Part shown: positions 1-9,152 of the stretch, piece by piece
How the letters are laid out: every line of letters begins with the position of its first letter
Numbering within the stretch: position 1 is the stretch's first letter
Source: Verrucomicrobiota bacterium
GTDB taxonomy: Bacteria; Verrucomicrobiota; Verrucomicrobiia; Verrucomicrobiales; DEV007
Length of the DNA stretch: 52,330 nucleotides
Reading direction: 5' to 3'
Assembly: GCA_020627905.1 (NCBI GenBank)
Contig: JAHDFZ010000003.1
Coordinates: 1-52,330, forward strand
Position numbers and translations under genes: made by a program
Notes under the pieces: model-generated
The model's input: only the letters and a program-made list of their open reading frames with translations
Database searches by the model: none
What the model was told of the DNA's origin: nothing

Positions 1-2
1 AG

Positions 3-905
3 GCGACGGCGCAGGCTGCGGGAAGACTCTCCTTTCTTCATTTCGATGCCAAATACAAAGCGGGAAACCTGAAGGACATCTTCGGCGACTGGCTGAAGAA
101 GGATGACCACGCCGAGAGTGATGGCAGCGCTGACGAGCAACGGCTCTATCGTCAGGTGGACCTGCTGAAAATGCACACCTATAACGATGCGATCCGATCG
201 ACCGCAGGGTCCTACGTGCTCTACCCGGGGACAGATGATAATCCCCAACCCATGCGACGCTATCATGAGATCCTACCCGGGGTGGGCGCGTTTGTCCTGA
301 AGCCGGGTAGCGGAGGCGGCACCAGGGTTCTACGAACCTTCCTGGGTGATGTCCTGAAAAATCAGAGCGATCGGTTCACCCAGTATCGCTACATCAGTGA
401 CTCGGTTTCAACCATCGTTCAGGAGCGCCCCTCATCAGCCTTCTCAGACCTCACCGTAGCCCAGCCGCAGGGTCAGTGCGTCATGCTGTGGCTGAGAGCA
501 CGGGATGCAGCCGATTTTCGCGAAAAGGGTTTCGCTTACTGTCATGCTGTCTATGCAGATGACGCCGAAAGAGAGCTGCAGCTGCAGATATCGACGGCTA
601 TCGGCAGCGAGTTCATTCCCTATGGCGGACGGGGCGCGAAAGAGACGCTCGGCTGGCGCGCCAAGGTGACAGGGGTGAGTTTCCTGACACGGCAGCGTCT
701 CACCGAGTGGATCGAGGCTCGGGGGCATGACCGCGTGCCTACGTCCGAGAAGGCCACGCATTACCTGCTCTTCGAGTTTGATGAGGTGGGCTCGATGGAA
801 GTGATCCCCGTGCCGAGGGCGGTTCTCCCGAAAAAGTCGGGGTCTCAGTATATGGCCCTGACCTGCCGATGGGCGGAGCTGATGGCGGGAGACGAGGAGA
901 GCTGA
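3..905 (+). CDS. DUF2357-family protein with C-terminal PD-(D/E)XK-like nuclease region, 5'-truncated by window edge
   Basis: Frame is open from base 3 (ATAQAAGRLSFLHFDAKYK...) into the listed ORF. HFDAKYK followed by KMHTYNDAIRSTAGSYVLYPG resembles the nuclease region of DUF2357 (McrC-like companion) proteins. Confidence 0.7.
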   Translation, partial: ATAQAAGRLSFLHFDAKYKAGNLKDIFGDWLKKDDHAESDGSADEQRLYRQVDLLKMHTYNDAIRSTAGSYVLYPGTDDNPQPMRRYHEILPGVGAFVLKPGSGGGTRVLRTFLGDVLKNQSDRFTQYRYISDSVSTIVQERPSSAFSDLTVAQPQGQCVMLWLRARDAADFREKGFAYCHAVYADDAERELQLQISTAIGSEFIPYGGRGAKETLGWRAKVTGVSFLTRQRLTEWIEARGHDRVPTSEKATHYLLFEFDEVGSMEVIPVPRAVLPKKSGSQYMALTCRWAELMAGDEES

Positions 906-969
906 GGGGGTGGCGAAGAGAAGCTGCCATTGATCGCGGCGCCAGGTTGTGCCGTGGGGTGCCGAGGCC

Positions 970-1236
970 TTACACTGCGTCTTTCGCGGGTGCGGTTTCA
1001 AGCAGCCGCCCCAGCCGCCTCTCCAGCTTCACGAGCGCTTCCTCCTTCTTCGTCTGGCACTCCCAGACGATGATCACCTGCCACCCGTCGCGGCGAAGCT
1101 GCCGCTGATTCCGCCGGTCTCGGGCAACGTTGGCGTCGAATTTCGCCTGCCACCATTCTATGCGCGTTTTCGGTGTCGTCGCGTGTCTGCACCCCTGATG
1201 CCGATGCCAGAAGCAGCCATGGACAAAAACGGATTC
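970..1236 (-). pseudogene. vsr: Truncated very-short-patch-repair endonuclease (Vsr) remnant; C-terminal part only
   Basis: Minus-strand translation ...SVFVHGCFWHRHQGCRHATTPKTRIEWWQAKFDANVARDRRNQRQLRRDGWQVIIVWECQTKKEEALVKLERRLGRLLETAPAKDAV*. This is the typical Vsr core (VFVHGCFWHRH..C..AT.PK.....W..KF..N..RD......L...GW.V...WECQ). No N-terminal Vsr region or in-frame ATG was found upstream. Confidence 0.85.
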
Positions 1237-1257
1237 CGAGCTCAGGGCTTTAGCAAA

Positions 1258-1320
1258 GCAGGGTCGGGAGACCCTGCCTCCATAGCGTTTGGAGCGGCAG
1301 ACAGGGGCATGGTGCCCTGT
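1258..1320. repeat. REP/REPIN-like pair of hairpins
   Basis: GCAGGGTC-GGGA-GACCCTGC (1258-1277, perfect 8-bp stem) followed by ACAGGGGCA-TGG-TGCCCTGT (1301-1320, stem with one bulge), directly next to the truncated end of vsr. Confidence 0.55.
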
Positions 1321-1326
1321 TGCACA

Positions 1327-1354
1327 AAAAAGGCGTCATCCGAAGATGACGCCC
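1327..1354 (-). terminator. Rho-independent terminator for the 1384-1692 gene
   Basis: Minus strand GGCGTCATC-TTCG-GATGACGCC-TTTTTT: perfect 9-bp stem, TTCG tetraloop and T-tract. Confidence 0.85.
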
Positions 1355-1383
1355 TCTGAAGAAAAAATCTGGTCTGGCAGCGG

Positions 1384-1692
1384 TTAGCTGGCAGGAGCCG
1401 GCGGAGGCGTGATGGCATCCTTGATATTGTCGAGTCCACGGTATTCTTTGCCATTTTTCTCGACGAGTCCTCGCGTCACGAGATTCTGAAGCTTCTCGTA
1501 GGCGCGGAGACGGAGCATTTCCTCTCCACCACCGACGGCGTTGCGCTCCTTCAAGTTTGCATAAACAACGTCAAAAAGCTCTTTAAATCCGAAAGACTTC
1601 TTATCCGTTAAAACCGTAACCAGTTCATCAGTAACATGATCTGGCACCCGTCGTGAGAATCTTGTTCTACGTGTAGACGACATAGTCGCCAT
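1384..1692 (-). CDS. Small conserved hypothetical protein (possibly winged-helix-like)
   Basis: 102-aa ORF with a terminator directly downstream; helix-rich composition ending in proline/alanine. Confidence 0.6.
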   Translation of the reverse strand: MATMSSTRRTRFSRRVPDHVTDELVTVLTDKKSFGFKELFDVVYANLKERNAVGGGEEMLRLRAYEKLQNLVTRGLVEKNGKEYRGLDNIKDAITPPPAPAS

Positions 1693-1749
1693 TGTAGCAC
1701 AGATTCCGGTGATTTCGAGCGCTTTCTTGTTCGGCTAGCTAGTCAAAAA

Positions 1750-2082
1750 TTAGACTTCACAGCCCTGTTCGGCTTCGAAGCCGAAGTCATTGAGGTTGCT
1801 TTTGAGCACACTCGACAGTCGGGGCGGTGCGAGGACGTCCGGGCTGACCATCTGACAGCAGTGTAAATAGCCGAGCATGGAGGACGCGGGGCGGGCCTCG
1901 ATATTTTTTTCTGCCAGCCAGGCATCAAAGGTTTGAAGAGCAGCCACCCAGTCGGCGAGGGAGTAGTCCGATTCATCGATATAGCTGAGAAAGCTGTCCT
2001 GGATCGTCGGGTCGTCGGTAAAGCTCTCCCGGAGAGCGGGAGAGAGGTTATCTAAAAGAGGGAGCCAGTCGGAGGGAGCCAT
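1750..2082 (-). CDS. Hypothetical protein, likely starting at MAPSDWLPLL
   Basis: ORF 1750-2172 on minus strand. The first 30 aa overlap a repeat-rich region, so the internal ATG (~2082) is the more plausible start. Confidence 0.5.
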   Translation of the reverse strand: MAPSDWLPLLDNLSPALRESFTDDPTIQDSFLSYIDESDYSLADWVAALQTFDAWLAEKNIEARPASSMLGYLHCCQMVSPDVLAPPRLSSVLKSNLNDFGFEAEQGCEV

Positions 2083-2160
2083 TGTCAAAGATAGCTTACG
2101 CGGAACACGCTGGAGCGTCACCTTGATTATTCGGCAAGCCGCAGTCTGCCGCATCCCCTG

Positions 2161-2335
2161 CTCTCCGCCCACGAGCGTGCGCTTACCAGCTCAGCTGCGC
2201 GGCTACATCTTGTGATCACCCCCGTAGCCGCGATTGTAAAATCGTGGATCTGTCCGCATGCGGGCCTGTGGCTGCCGCAGGCCGAGCTCTCCGGTCCACG
2301 AGCTGACGCTTCCCAGCTCAGCTACGCGGCTAGAT
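2161..2335. repeat. Two diverged copies of a ~48-bp intergenic repeat
   Basis: 2161-2208 CTCTCCGCCCACGAGCGTGCGCTTACCAGCTCAGCTGCGCGGCTACAT and 2287-2335 CTCTCCGGTCCACGAGCTGACGCTTCCCAGCTCAGCTACGCGGCTAGAT. Confidence 0.75.
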
Positions 2336-2405
2336 ACCGCAGGCACCACTCAATTTCCCCACCCATTCTCCTTGCCCATGCGAAATGGCTGCCTACTGTC
2401 GGCGC

Positions 2406-5400
2406 ATGGCTGTTGATCCTTTCGTCCATCTTCATCTCCACACGGAATATTCGACTCTGGACGGAGCGGTGAGGATCAAGGACCTCATGAAGAAGGTCGA
2501 GCGCAACAAGATGCCCGCCGTCGCCATGACGGATCATGGCAACATCTTCGGGGCGATCGACTTCTACCAGGCGGCGAAGGCAGCGGGCATCAAGCCGATC
2601 ATCGGCTGTGAGATGTATCTGACGCCTCCCGGCACCCGCCTGACGGAGAAAAAAGCGGATGCCGTCGTCAATGTCGGCGGCAAATCAAAGAAGCGGAACT
2701 CTCATCTCACTCTCCTGGCCTCGAATGCCAAAGGTTACGAGAACCTGATGAAGCTGGTCAGCCTGGGCCATCTGGAGGGGATGTATTACAAACCGCGCAT
2801 CGATAAGGAGGCGCTGGATGAATTTTCCGACGGGCTGATCTGCCTAAGCGGCTGCATCATGGGCGAGGTCAACCAGTTCATCCAGGCGCAGGAGCTGGAA
2901 AAGGCCCGTAAGAGCATCGGTGAATTCGTCGATATTTTCGGGAAAGATCGCTTCTTCCTCGAGGTGCATGACCATGGGTTCGCCGAGCAGGCGGTCTGCA
3001 CCAGGCAGATGGTGGAATTCGGCAAGGAATTCGATCTCGGCCTCGTGGCGGCCAACGATGTCCACTTCCTGAACAAAGCGGATCACGATGCGCACGATGC
3101 CATGATCTGTATCGGGACCGGTGCCCTGCTGATGGATGAGGCACGGATGAAATACAGCCCGGAGGTGTATTTCAAATCGACCACGGAGATGCGGAAGCTC
3201 TTCAAGGACCTGCCGGAAGCACTGTCGAACACCCTTCACATCGCTGAAATGTGTGATCTGGAGATCCACCTGGACTCCACCAGCTCGGAGAAGTATCCCC
3301 AGTTCGAATCCCCCGATGGCAGTCCACGGGATGATTATTTCAATCGGGTGTGTTTCGAAGGACTGGAATGGCGCTACGGGGACCGGGCGGCCACGGACGA
3401 GGAACTGCGCGAGCGTCTGACTTACGAGATCGGCATCATGGTTAAGATGGGCTTCGTCTCCTACTTCCTCATCACCTGGGACTTCGTGAAATGGGCGAAG
3501 GACAACGGCGTGCCGGTGGGCCCCGGTCGAGGATCGGCGGCGGGCTCCCTCGTCGCCTATGTGCTGGGCATCACGGATTTATGTCCCATGCGCTTCGGAC
3601 TGATTTTCGAGCGATTCCTCAACCCCGAGCGTGTCTCGCCTCCGGATATTGATATCGACTTCTGCCAGACACGACGGCCGGAGGTCATCGACTATGTCCG
3701 CCGGAAATACGGCGAGCGCGCCGTCTCGCACATCATCACCTTCGGCACCCTCGGAGCGAAGAGCGTGGTCCGCGATGTGGCGCGCGTGATGGGTCTGAGT
3801 TTCACAGAGGGGGATCGCATCGCCAAGATGATCCCGACGGAGCTGAACATCACTCTAGCCGATGCACGCAAAAAGAATCCGGAGCTGAAGGAGGAGATCG
3901 AGACGAATCCGACGATCAAGGAGCTCTGGAATATCTCCACCTACCTGGAAGGCCTGACCCGGGGCACCGGCATCCACGCGGCGGGGGTCGTCATCGGTGA
4001 CCGCGAGCTGACTGATTACGTGCCGCTGGTGCGGGGTAAGGAAGGCGAGGTGGTGACGCAATACGCCATGAGTCCGCTGACGGATCTGGGAATGCTGAAG
4101 ATGGACTTCCTCGGCCTGAAAACCCTGACCGTCATCCAGGATGCCGTGGACCTGATCCACATGCACACGCCGGACTTCGTCCTCGATAACGAAGGCTACG
4201 ACGACAAGGAGGCTTTCGAGCTACTCAACCGTGGGGAGACGACCGGTGTATTCCAGCTGGAATCCGGCGGCATGATGAACCTCTGTCGCCAGTTCGACGT
4301 CAATCGCATCGAGGACATCATCGCTCTCATCGCTCTCTATCGTCCGGGACCGATGGAGCTCATCCCCGACTTTATTGACCGAAAGAAAGGGAAGAAAAAG
4401 GTCGAGTATCTTCATCCACTGCTGGAGGAGGCGAGCGAGGAGACCTTCGGGATTCTCATCTATCAGGAGCAGGTGCAGCGCGCGGCGAACCTGCTGGCCG
4501 GCTACAGCCTGGGTGAGGCTGACCTTCTCCGCCGGGCGATGGGTAAGAAAAAGCTCTCGGTGATGATCGAGCAGCGGAAAAAATTCGTGGCCGGGTGCAA
4601 GGAGGTCAACGACATCCCTGAGAAACAGGCGAACGAGATCTTCGACCTTCTCGAAAAATTCGCCGGTTACGGATTTAACAAGTCTCACAGTGCCGCTTAC
4701 GGGCTACTCAGCTACCACACCGCCTTCCTGAAGGCGAACTACCCGGTGGAGTTCATGGCAGCCCTGTTGAGTAACGAGATTAATAACACAGAGAAAATCT
4801 CCGTCTTCGTAGCGGAATGTCAGAGAATGGGGATCGAGATCCTGGCCCCTGACGTGAACAAAAGCCTGCTGAAGTTTGCGCCGGAAACAAAACCGAACGG
4901 CGAGAAAGCGATCCGCTTCGGACTGGCAGCCATCAAAAACGTCGGCACTAACGCCATGAAAGCCGCTATTGAAGAGCGAGAGAGGGCTGGCGTTTTCCCA
5001 ACCATCGAAGACTTCTCCAGTCGACTCGACAGCAAATCGGTAAACCGAAAGATCCTCGAGAATCTTATCAAGGCAGGTGCCTTCGACTTCACCCTCTACC
5101 GCCGGGATGATCTCTTCTCCCGGGTCGGGCTGGTGATCGCCGGATCAAACGCGGCCCAGCGGGACCGTGCCTCAGGACAGCAGTCCCTTTTCGACATGAA
5201 CGAACTGATGACTGCCGCTCCTGCCCCAGAGGTGGATGAAGAAGAAAAGGTCATCTGGTCCCTGCGGGAATACCTGAGCCATGAAAAAAACCTGCTGGGC
5301 TTCTATGTCACCGGACACCCGCTGGATGAGTATCGCGGAACGATCGAGAAAGGGACCTATGCAGAGCTCGGCAGCCTCCAGGAGCTGAAACCGGGTAAGA

Positions 5401-5909
5401 AACCTCACCGCTTCGCCGCCATCATCAGTGAGTGCACAGTGAAATACACCAAGCGGGAGGGCAAGCCTTTTGCCATCCTGTTAGTCGAAGATTTCACTGG
5501 TTCATCCGAGGCCATCGTCTGGAATGACGTCTACTCCAAGTGCAACCAGAACCTGGAAAAAGGCAGCGTCATTATTCTGAAGGCCCGGGTGGAGCAGGAC
5601 TCCCGCACAGAAACCAATCGACTGACCGCTGACGATGTCACGCCGCTGGCCATCGACCCGACAGCACCGAAGACTCTGGCCGCTGATCAGGTGAAGCCGC
5701 CGGTCGTGCTGGATCTGAAAACCAGCGATGACGCCCCCTACTGCCTCGATGAGATCATCACCGTCGCTCAGGAGCACCCTGGCGAACACCCTCTGCACCT
5801 GCGGGTCCGCCAAACCTGCGGCCGGACCGTAACGCTGCAGGCGAGCGACACCTTTCTGGTAGCCCCGGAATTTCGCGCTACCACTACGGTGGCGAAATGG
5901 CTCCTGTGA
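2406..5909 (+). CDS. dnaE: DNA polymerase III subunit alpha
   Basis: MAVDPFVHLHLHTEYSTLDGAVRIKDL (PHP domain), GPGRGSAAGSLVAYVLGITDLCPMRFGLIFERFLNPERVSPPDIDIDFC, YQEQVQRAANLLAGYSLGEADLLRRAMGKK. Confidence 0.98.
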   Translation: MAVDPFVHLHLHTEYSTLDGAVRIKDLMKKVERNKMPAVAMTDHGNIFGAIDFYQAAKAAGIKPIIGCEMYLTPPGTRLTEKKADAVVNVGGKSKKRNSHLTLLASNAKGYENLMKLVSLGHLEGMYYKPRIDKEALDEFSDGLICLSGCIMGEVNQFIQAQELEKARKSIGEFVDIFGKDRFFLEVHDHGFAEQAVCTRQMVEFGKEFDLGLVAANDVHFLNKADHDAHDAMICIGTGALLMDEARMKYSPEVYFKSTTEMRKLFKDLPEALSNTLHIAEMCDLEIHLDSTSSEKYPQFESPDGSPRDDYFNRVCFEGLEWRYGDRAATDEELRERLTYEIGIMVKMGFVSYFLITWDFVKWAKDNGVPVGPGRGSAAGSLVAYVLGITDLCPMRFGLIFERFLNPERVSPPDIDIDFCQTRRPEVIDYVRRKYGERAVSHIITFGTLGAKSVVRDVARVMGLSFTEGDRIAKMIPTELNITLADARKKNPELKEEIETNPTIKELWNISTYLEGLTRGTGIHAAGVVIGDRELTDYVPLVRGKEGEVVTQYAMSPLTDLGMLKMDFLGLKTLTVIQDAVDLIHMHTPDFVLDNEGYDDKEAFELLNRGETTGVFQLESGGMMNLCRQFDVNRIEDIIALIALYRPGPMELIPDFIDRKKGKKKVEYLHPLLEEASEETFGILIYQEQVQRAANLLAGYSLGEADLLRRAMGKKKLSVMIEQRKKFVAGCKEVNDIPEKQANEIFDLLEKFAGYGFNKSHSAAYGLLSYHTAFLKANYPVEFMAALLSNEINNTEKISVFVAECQRMGIEILAPDVNKSLLKFAPETKPNGEKAIRFGLAAIKNVGTNAMKAAIEERERAGVFPTIEDFSSRLDSKSVNRKILENLIKAGAFDFTLYRRDDLFSRVGLVIAGSNAAQRDRASGQQSLFDMNELMTAAPAPEVDEEEKVIWSLREYLSHEKNLLGFYVTGHPLDEYRGTIEKGTYAELGSLQELKPGKKPHRFAAIISECTVKYTKREGKPFAILLVEDFTGSSEAIVWNDVYSKCNQNLEKGSVIILKARVEQDSRTETNRLTADDVTPLAIDPTAPKTLAADQVKPPVVLDLKTSDDAPYCLDEIITVAQEHPGEHPLHLRVRQTCGRTVTLQASDTFLVAPEFRATTTVAKWLL

Positions 5910-5927
5910 TAGAACGAACATCACCCC

Positions 5928-7304
5928 ATGAATGCGACAGAAGAACTGGCTGACGACAAGCCCTGGGTAGAGCTGGCGGAGGCTCTGCGCGAGGAGGATC
6001 AGGAGGCCGCATCCTCGCTCCTGGCCAACATGAGCGGCGAGGAGCAGCGCTTCGCCATGGCACACCTGAGCGGTGAGCAGCAGAGTGATCTGACGACCCT
6101 GCTCACCCCTGACGACGCCGCAGACCTGCTGGAGCATCTCCCTGATGTGCAGGCAGCCGATATTCTCGAGGATATGGCCCCGGCCGAGGCAGCCGACGTC
6201 GTGGAGGAACTGGAAGATGAGGTGCGGGCAGAAGTCATTCGCGAAATGGGCGACTCCGAGTCAGAGGCCGTCCTCGCAGAGCTGGATGATCAGACGGAGG
6301 CAGAAGAGATCCGCGATATCTGCTCTCATGAGTGGGACACGGCAGCGGCGCTGATGAACCGCTCGTATGCCTTCTTCAATGACCAACTGACGGTCGATGA
6401 AGTGCTGAGCAAACTGGGGGAAGACGCAGAGGAGTATTCCGATCTGGATGTGCAATACGTCTACATCGTCGATGAACAGCACGTGCTGCAGGGGGTGTTG
6501 CGACTGCGCGACCTTGTCCTGACGCCGCGAAACAGGAGAGTCGCAGACATCATGATCCGCGAGCCTCTCTCCGCCTCGGCGGAGGCCTCATTCGATGAAC
6601 TCTGCACCTTGTTCGAGGGGAAGAGCTATGTGGGCCTGCCTGTGACCGACCCCGACGGCAAGCTGGTCGGCGTGGTGACTAGCAAGGCGCTACGTGAAGC
6701 CACGGCAGAGCACCAGACAGAGGACTACCTTCACTCCGCCGGTATCCTAGGCGGTGAAGAACTGCGCAGCATGCCGATGCTATCCCGCTGCGGCCGACGC
6801 CTCGCATGGCTCGGGCCTAACATCCTTTTAAATCTTCTGGCAGCTTCTGTCATCGCCTCCCACGAGGAGACACTGGCAGCGGTGATCGCTCTCGCCGTTT
6901 TTCTCCCGATGGTCTCCGACATGAGCGGATGCTCCGGGAACCAGGCGGTAGCCGTCAGTATCCGGGAGCTCACGCTCGGCCTCCTGCGGCCTACGGAGTT
7001 TCTCCGAATTCTTTTCAAAGAGGGCATCCTCGGTGTCATCAATGGGCTGGTCGTCGGCGTGGTCCTCGCCATCGTCGCTGCCGTCTGGAAAGACAACCTG
7101 TGGCTGGGCCTGGTCGTTGGAGCTGCGCTCGCACTCAACACGATCCTTTCCGTTCTGCTGGGCGGCATGGTGCCATTACTGCTTAAGCGCCTGAAGGTAG
7201 ACCCCGCGCTCGCCTCCGGTCCGATCCTGACGACCTGCACAGACATGTGCGGGTTTTTCCTCGTCCTCGGACTCGCCTCACAGGTGCTGGAGCGGCTGGT
7301 TTAA
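5928..7304 (+). CDS. mgtE: Magnesium transporter MgtE
   Basis: N-domain repeats (DDAADLLEHLPDVQAADILEDMAPAEAADVVEEL), CBS domains, and C-terminal TM region FLPMVSDMSGCSGNQAVAVSIRELTLG. Confidence 0.97.
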   Translation: MNATEELADDKPWVELAEALREEDQEAASSLLANMSGEEQRFAMAHLSGEQQSDLTTLLTPDDAADLLEHLPDVQAADILEDMAPAEAADVVEELEDEVRAEVIREMGDSESEAVLAELDDQTEAEEIRDICSHEWDTAAALMNRSYAFFNDQLTVDEVLSKLGEDAEEYSDLDVQYVYIVDEQHVLQGVLRLRDLVLTPRNRRVADIMIREPLSASAEASFDELCTLFEGKSYVGLPVTDPDGKLVGVVTSKALREATAEHQTEDYLHSAGILGGEELRSMPMLSRCGRRLAWLGPNILLNLLAASVIASHEETLAAVIALAVFLPMVSDMSGCSGNQAVAVSIRELTLGLLRPTEFLRILFKEGILGVINGLVVGVVLAIVAAVWKDNLWLGLVVGAALALNTILSVLLGGMVPLLLKRLKVDPALASGPILTTCTDMCGFFLVLGLASQVLERLV

Positions 7305-7321
7305 GAGATCGCTTTTGGGAG

Positions 7322-8173
7322 ATGGAGAGCTTTCCAGAGACGACCGAGAAGCTGAGCACCTCGCCGGATGAGGGCACCATTTTCGTCAGTCGGACAGCTC
7401 CTGATCCGAAAGCGGATCGCCGGAAGACAGCACTGCTCATGCATGGACTAGGTGATCACAGTGGCCGTCACGAACACGCCCGCCTGTGGCTTGCTCAAAA
7501 CGGCTATGAGGTGCTGCGATTCGACTGGCCCGGCTCCGGCCGCAGCAGCGGCGCACGCGGCGATCTCGTTTCTGTGCCATTCTGCCTGGAGCTGATCGAT
7601 TCCATCCGTCAGCTTGCCAGCTATCCTCTCGGCTCTTTTTACGCACACTCTACAGGTGGACTGATCCTCCTTCACTGGCTTGTCGGGCGAGAGCATGACG
7701 TCGAGTTCATCTGGCTCAGCTCACCATTGCTTGATCCTTCTTACAATCAGCCAAAAGGAAAGATTACGGCCGGCCGGATGCTGGCGTCCCGTCTGCCGAA
7801 GTTATGCATTCCTACGGGAGTGAAATCGAGCGACTGCTTCCGAACCAAAAAAGAGCATACGGCAGGTGATGTCTCCCTCTGCCACAATCAGGTATCGCTC
7901 CGCTTCGCTACGAGCCTCCTGGAACATGCCATCACCGAGGACTTTCTAAGCGATTTCGAATGGCCGGAAACGACGAGAGTCTTTCTGTCACAGGGACTAA
8001 GGGATAAAGTCTGCCCGCCCGAACTTGCCTCGCGCCTCTTCCTAACGCTGCCCGATCAATTGCGCTGCGGACTCTGGCTGGCTGATGGTTATCACGAACC
8101 ATTTCATGAAGTAAGATCATGCGTAAGGCCGCCATTGCGATGTCTTGAACCATTGACAGATTCTATGAGGTAG
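7322..8173 (+). CDS. Alpha/beta hydrolase (serine aminopeptidase S33 / lysophospholipase-like)
   Basis: MHGLGDHSGRHEHARLWLAQNGYEVLRFDWPGSGRSSGARGD and FYAHSTGGLILLHWL nucleophile-elbow-like segment; ATG at 7322 rather than 7247. Confidence 0.85.
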   Translation: MESFPETTEKLSTSPDEGTIFVSRTAPDPKADRRKTALLMHGLGDHSGRHEHARLWLAQNGYEVLRFDWPGSGRSSGARGDLVSVPFCLELIDSIRQLASYPLGSFYAHSTGGLILLHWLVGREHDVEFIWLSSPLLDPSYNQPKGKITAGRMLASRLPKLCIPTGVKSSDCFRTKKEHTAGDVSLCHNQVSLRFATSLLEHAITEDFLSDFEWPETTRVFLSQGLRDKVCPPELASRLFLTLPDQLRCGLWLADGYHEPFHEVRSCVRPPLRCLEPLTDSMR

Positions 8174-8196
8174 AGCACCTTACATGAAATTCTTTT

Positions 8197-9063
8197 ATGA
8201 ACGCATTTTCACTGGTTATTGATTTAGGAGAGGAGGGCCTAAAGCGATTTGACCTTTCGGAGGAGAAAGTTTCGATCGGACGTGCTCCGACAAATGACGT
8301 TCAGGTCTTGGTGCGCCAAATGTCCGTGCACCACGCAGAAATCGTTTTTCTGGGAAAAACCTATGGTGTCATCGACAAAGGGTCGACCAACGGCACAGAG
8401 GTGAACGACATCCCGGTAGGAGCCGCGGGAATTGAGCTGAGCTCCATGGATCGGATCGTGTTCGGTCACGAGGTTCATGCCTTCTACATCCCCTCCGCTG
8501 TCTTGGATAATTCACCGATAGACGATGTCGTGGCTGATATCCGATCTGCGGCGGCGGCTCCACCCTCCATCACGACGGCTACGGTCGGGACACAAGCCAC
8601 TCCCAACACGGTTCGTCTAGGCTCGATCCGACCTGCTCGGGCAAGTCAAGCGAGTGGACCTCTCGTGGCAGCGGCTCCACCAACTGGAGGCATTCCCATG
8701 GCGCTGCCATCAGCTTCCGGACCAATACGTCCGAACGCTCCGGCGCAGGCACCCCAGCCGGTCCCACTGCGCCCGCCATCAGCCGGCCCAGCTCCCGTCG
8801 GTCCTCCTCCAGCTGCAGGTAACACATCCCCTGCCCCACAGGCAGCGCCGCTGAAGCCCCAGCCCCTCGCTCCGCCGCCACTGTCCGAGGCAGACAGGTC
8901 TCTCCCTCCAGTCGCAGCTCCATCAAAACCTCCTGGAGCGCCTGCAGGAGCACCTGCCGCAGCACGACCGAACCTCGCCACACCGGGCGGAGGCGCGAAA
9001 AAGCCCAAGCTAGCGACTCCGGCACCGGCGAAGCCACCGAAGACGCTCGCCACCCCGGACTAA
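8197..9063 (+). CDS. FHA-domain protein with long proline/alanine-rich C-terminus
   Basis: VSIGRAPTNDVQVLVRQMSVHHAEIVFLGKTYGVIDKGSTNGTEVND is a canonical FHA signature, followed by a low-complexity Pro/Ala tail. Confidence 0.9.
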   Translation: MNAFSLVIDLGEEGLKRFDLSEEKVSIGRAPTNDVQVLVRQMSVHHAEIVFLGKTYGVIDKGSTNGTEVNDIPVGAAGIELSSMDRIVFGHEVHAFYIPSAVLDNSPIDDVVADIRSAAAAPPSITTATVGTQATPNTVRLGSIRPARASQASGPLVAAAPPTGGIPMALPSASGPIRPNAPAQAPQPVPLRPPSAGPAPVGPPPAAGNTSPAPQAAPLKPQPLAPPPLSEADRSLPPVAAPSKPPGAPAGAPAAARPNLATPGGGAKKPKLATPAPAKPPKTLATPD

Positions 9064-9065
9064 GG

Positions 9066-9089
9066 AAAGCAGTTCAAAAGAACTGCTTT
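9066..9089 (+). terminator. Rho-independent terminator after the FHA gene
   Basis: AAAGCAGTTC-AAAA-GAACTGCTTTT: perfect 10-bp stem with T-run, 3 nt after the stop codon. Confidence 0.8.
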
Positions 9090-9152
9090 TAACTTGTGTC
9101 CTGCGCCTCCAGGCCTACCTTCCTCCCGCCCTTTGATGCGGGGCTGCCGGGT

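Noticed and set aside
444-1001. 185-aa minus-strand ORF
   Set aside because: Antisense to the DUF2357-like gene for most of its length. The real minus-strand signal nearby is the Vsr frame, which is different.
5910-5927. Possible Mg2+ riboswitch ahead of mgtE
   Set aside because: The dnaE-mgtE gap is only 18 nt, too short for a known Mg2+-sensing riboswitch.
5502-6137. 211-aa minus-strand ORF
   Set aside because: Antisense to the dnaE end and mgtE start; no motif.
8646-9053. Gly/Ala-rich minus-strand ORF
   Set aside because: Mirror of the Pro/Ala-rich FHA protein tail, not an independent gene.
8700-9060. Apparent sequence repetition in the FHA gene
   Set aside because: Explained by Pro/Ala-rich coding (GCN/CCN codons), not a DNA repeat element or CRISPR.
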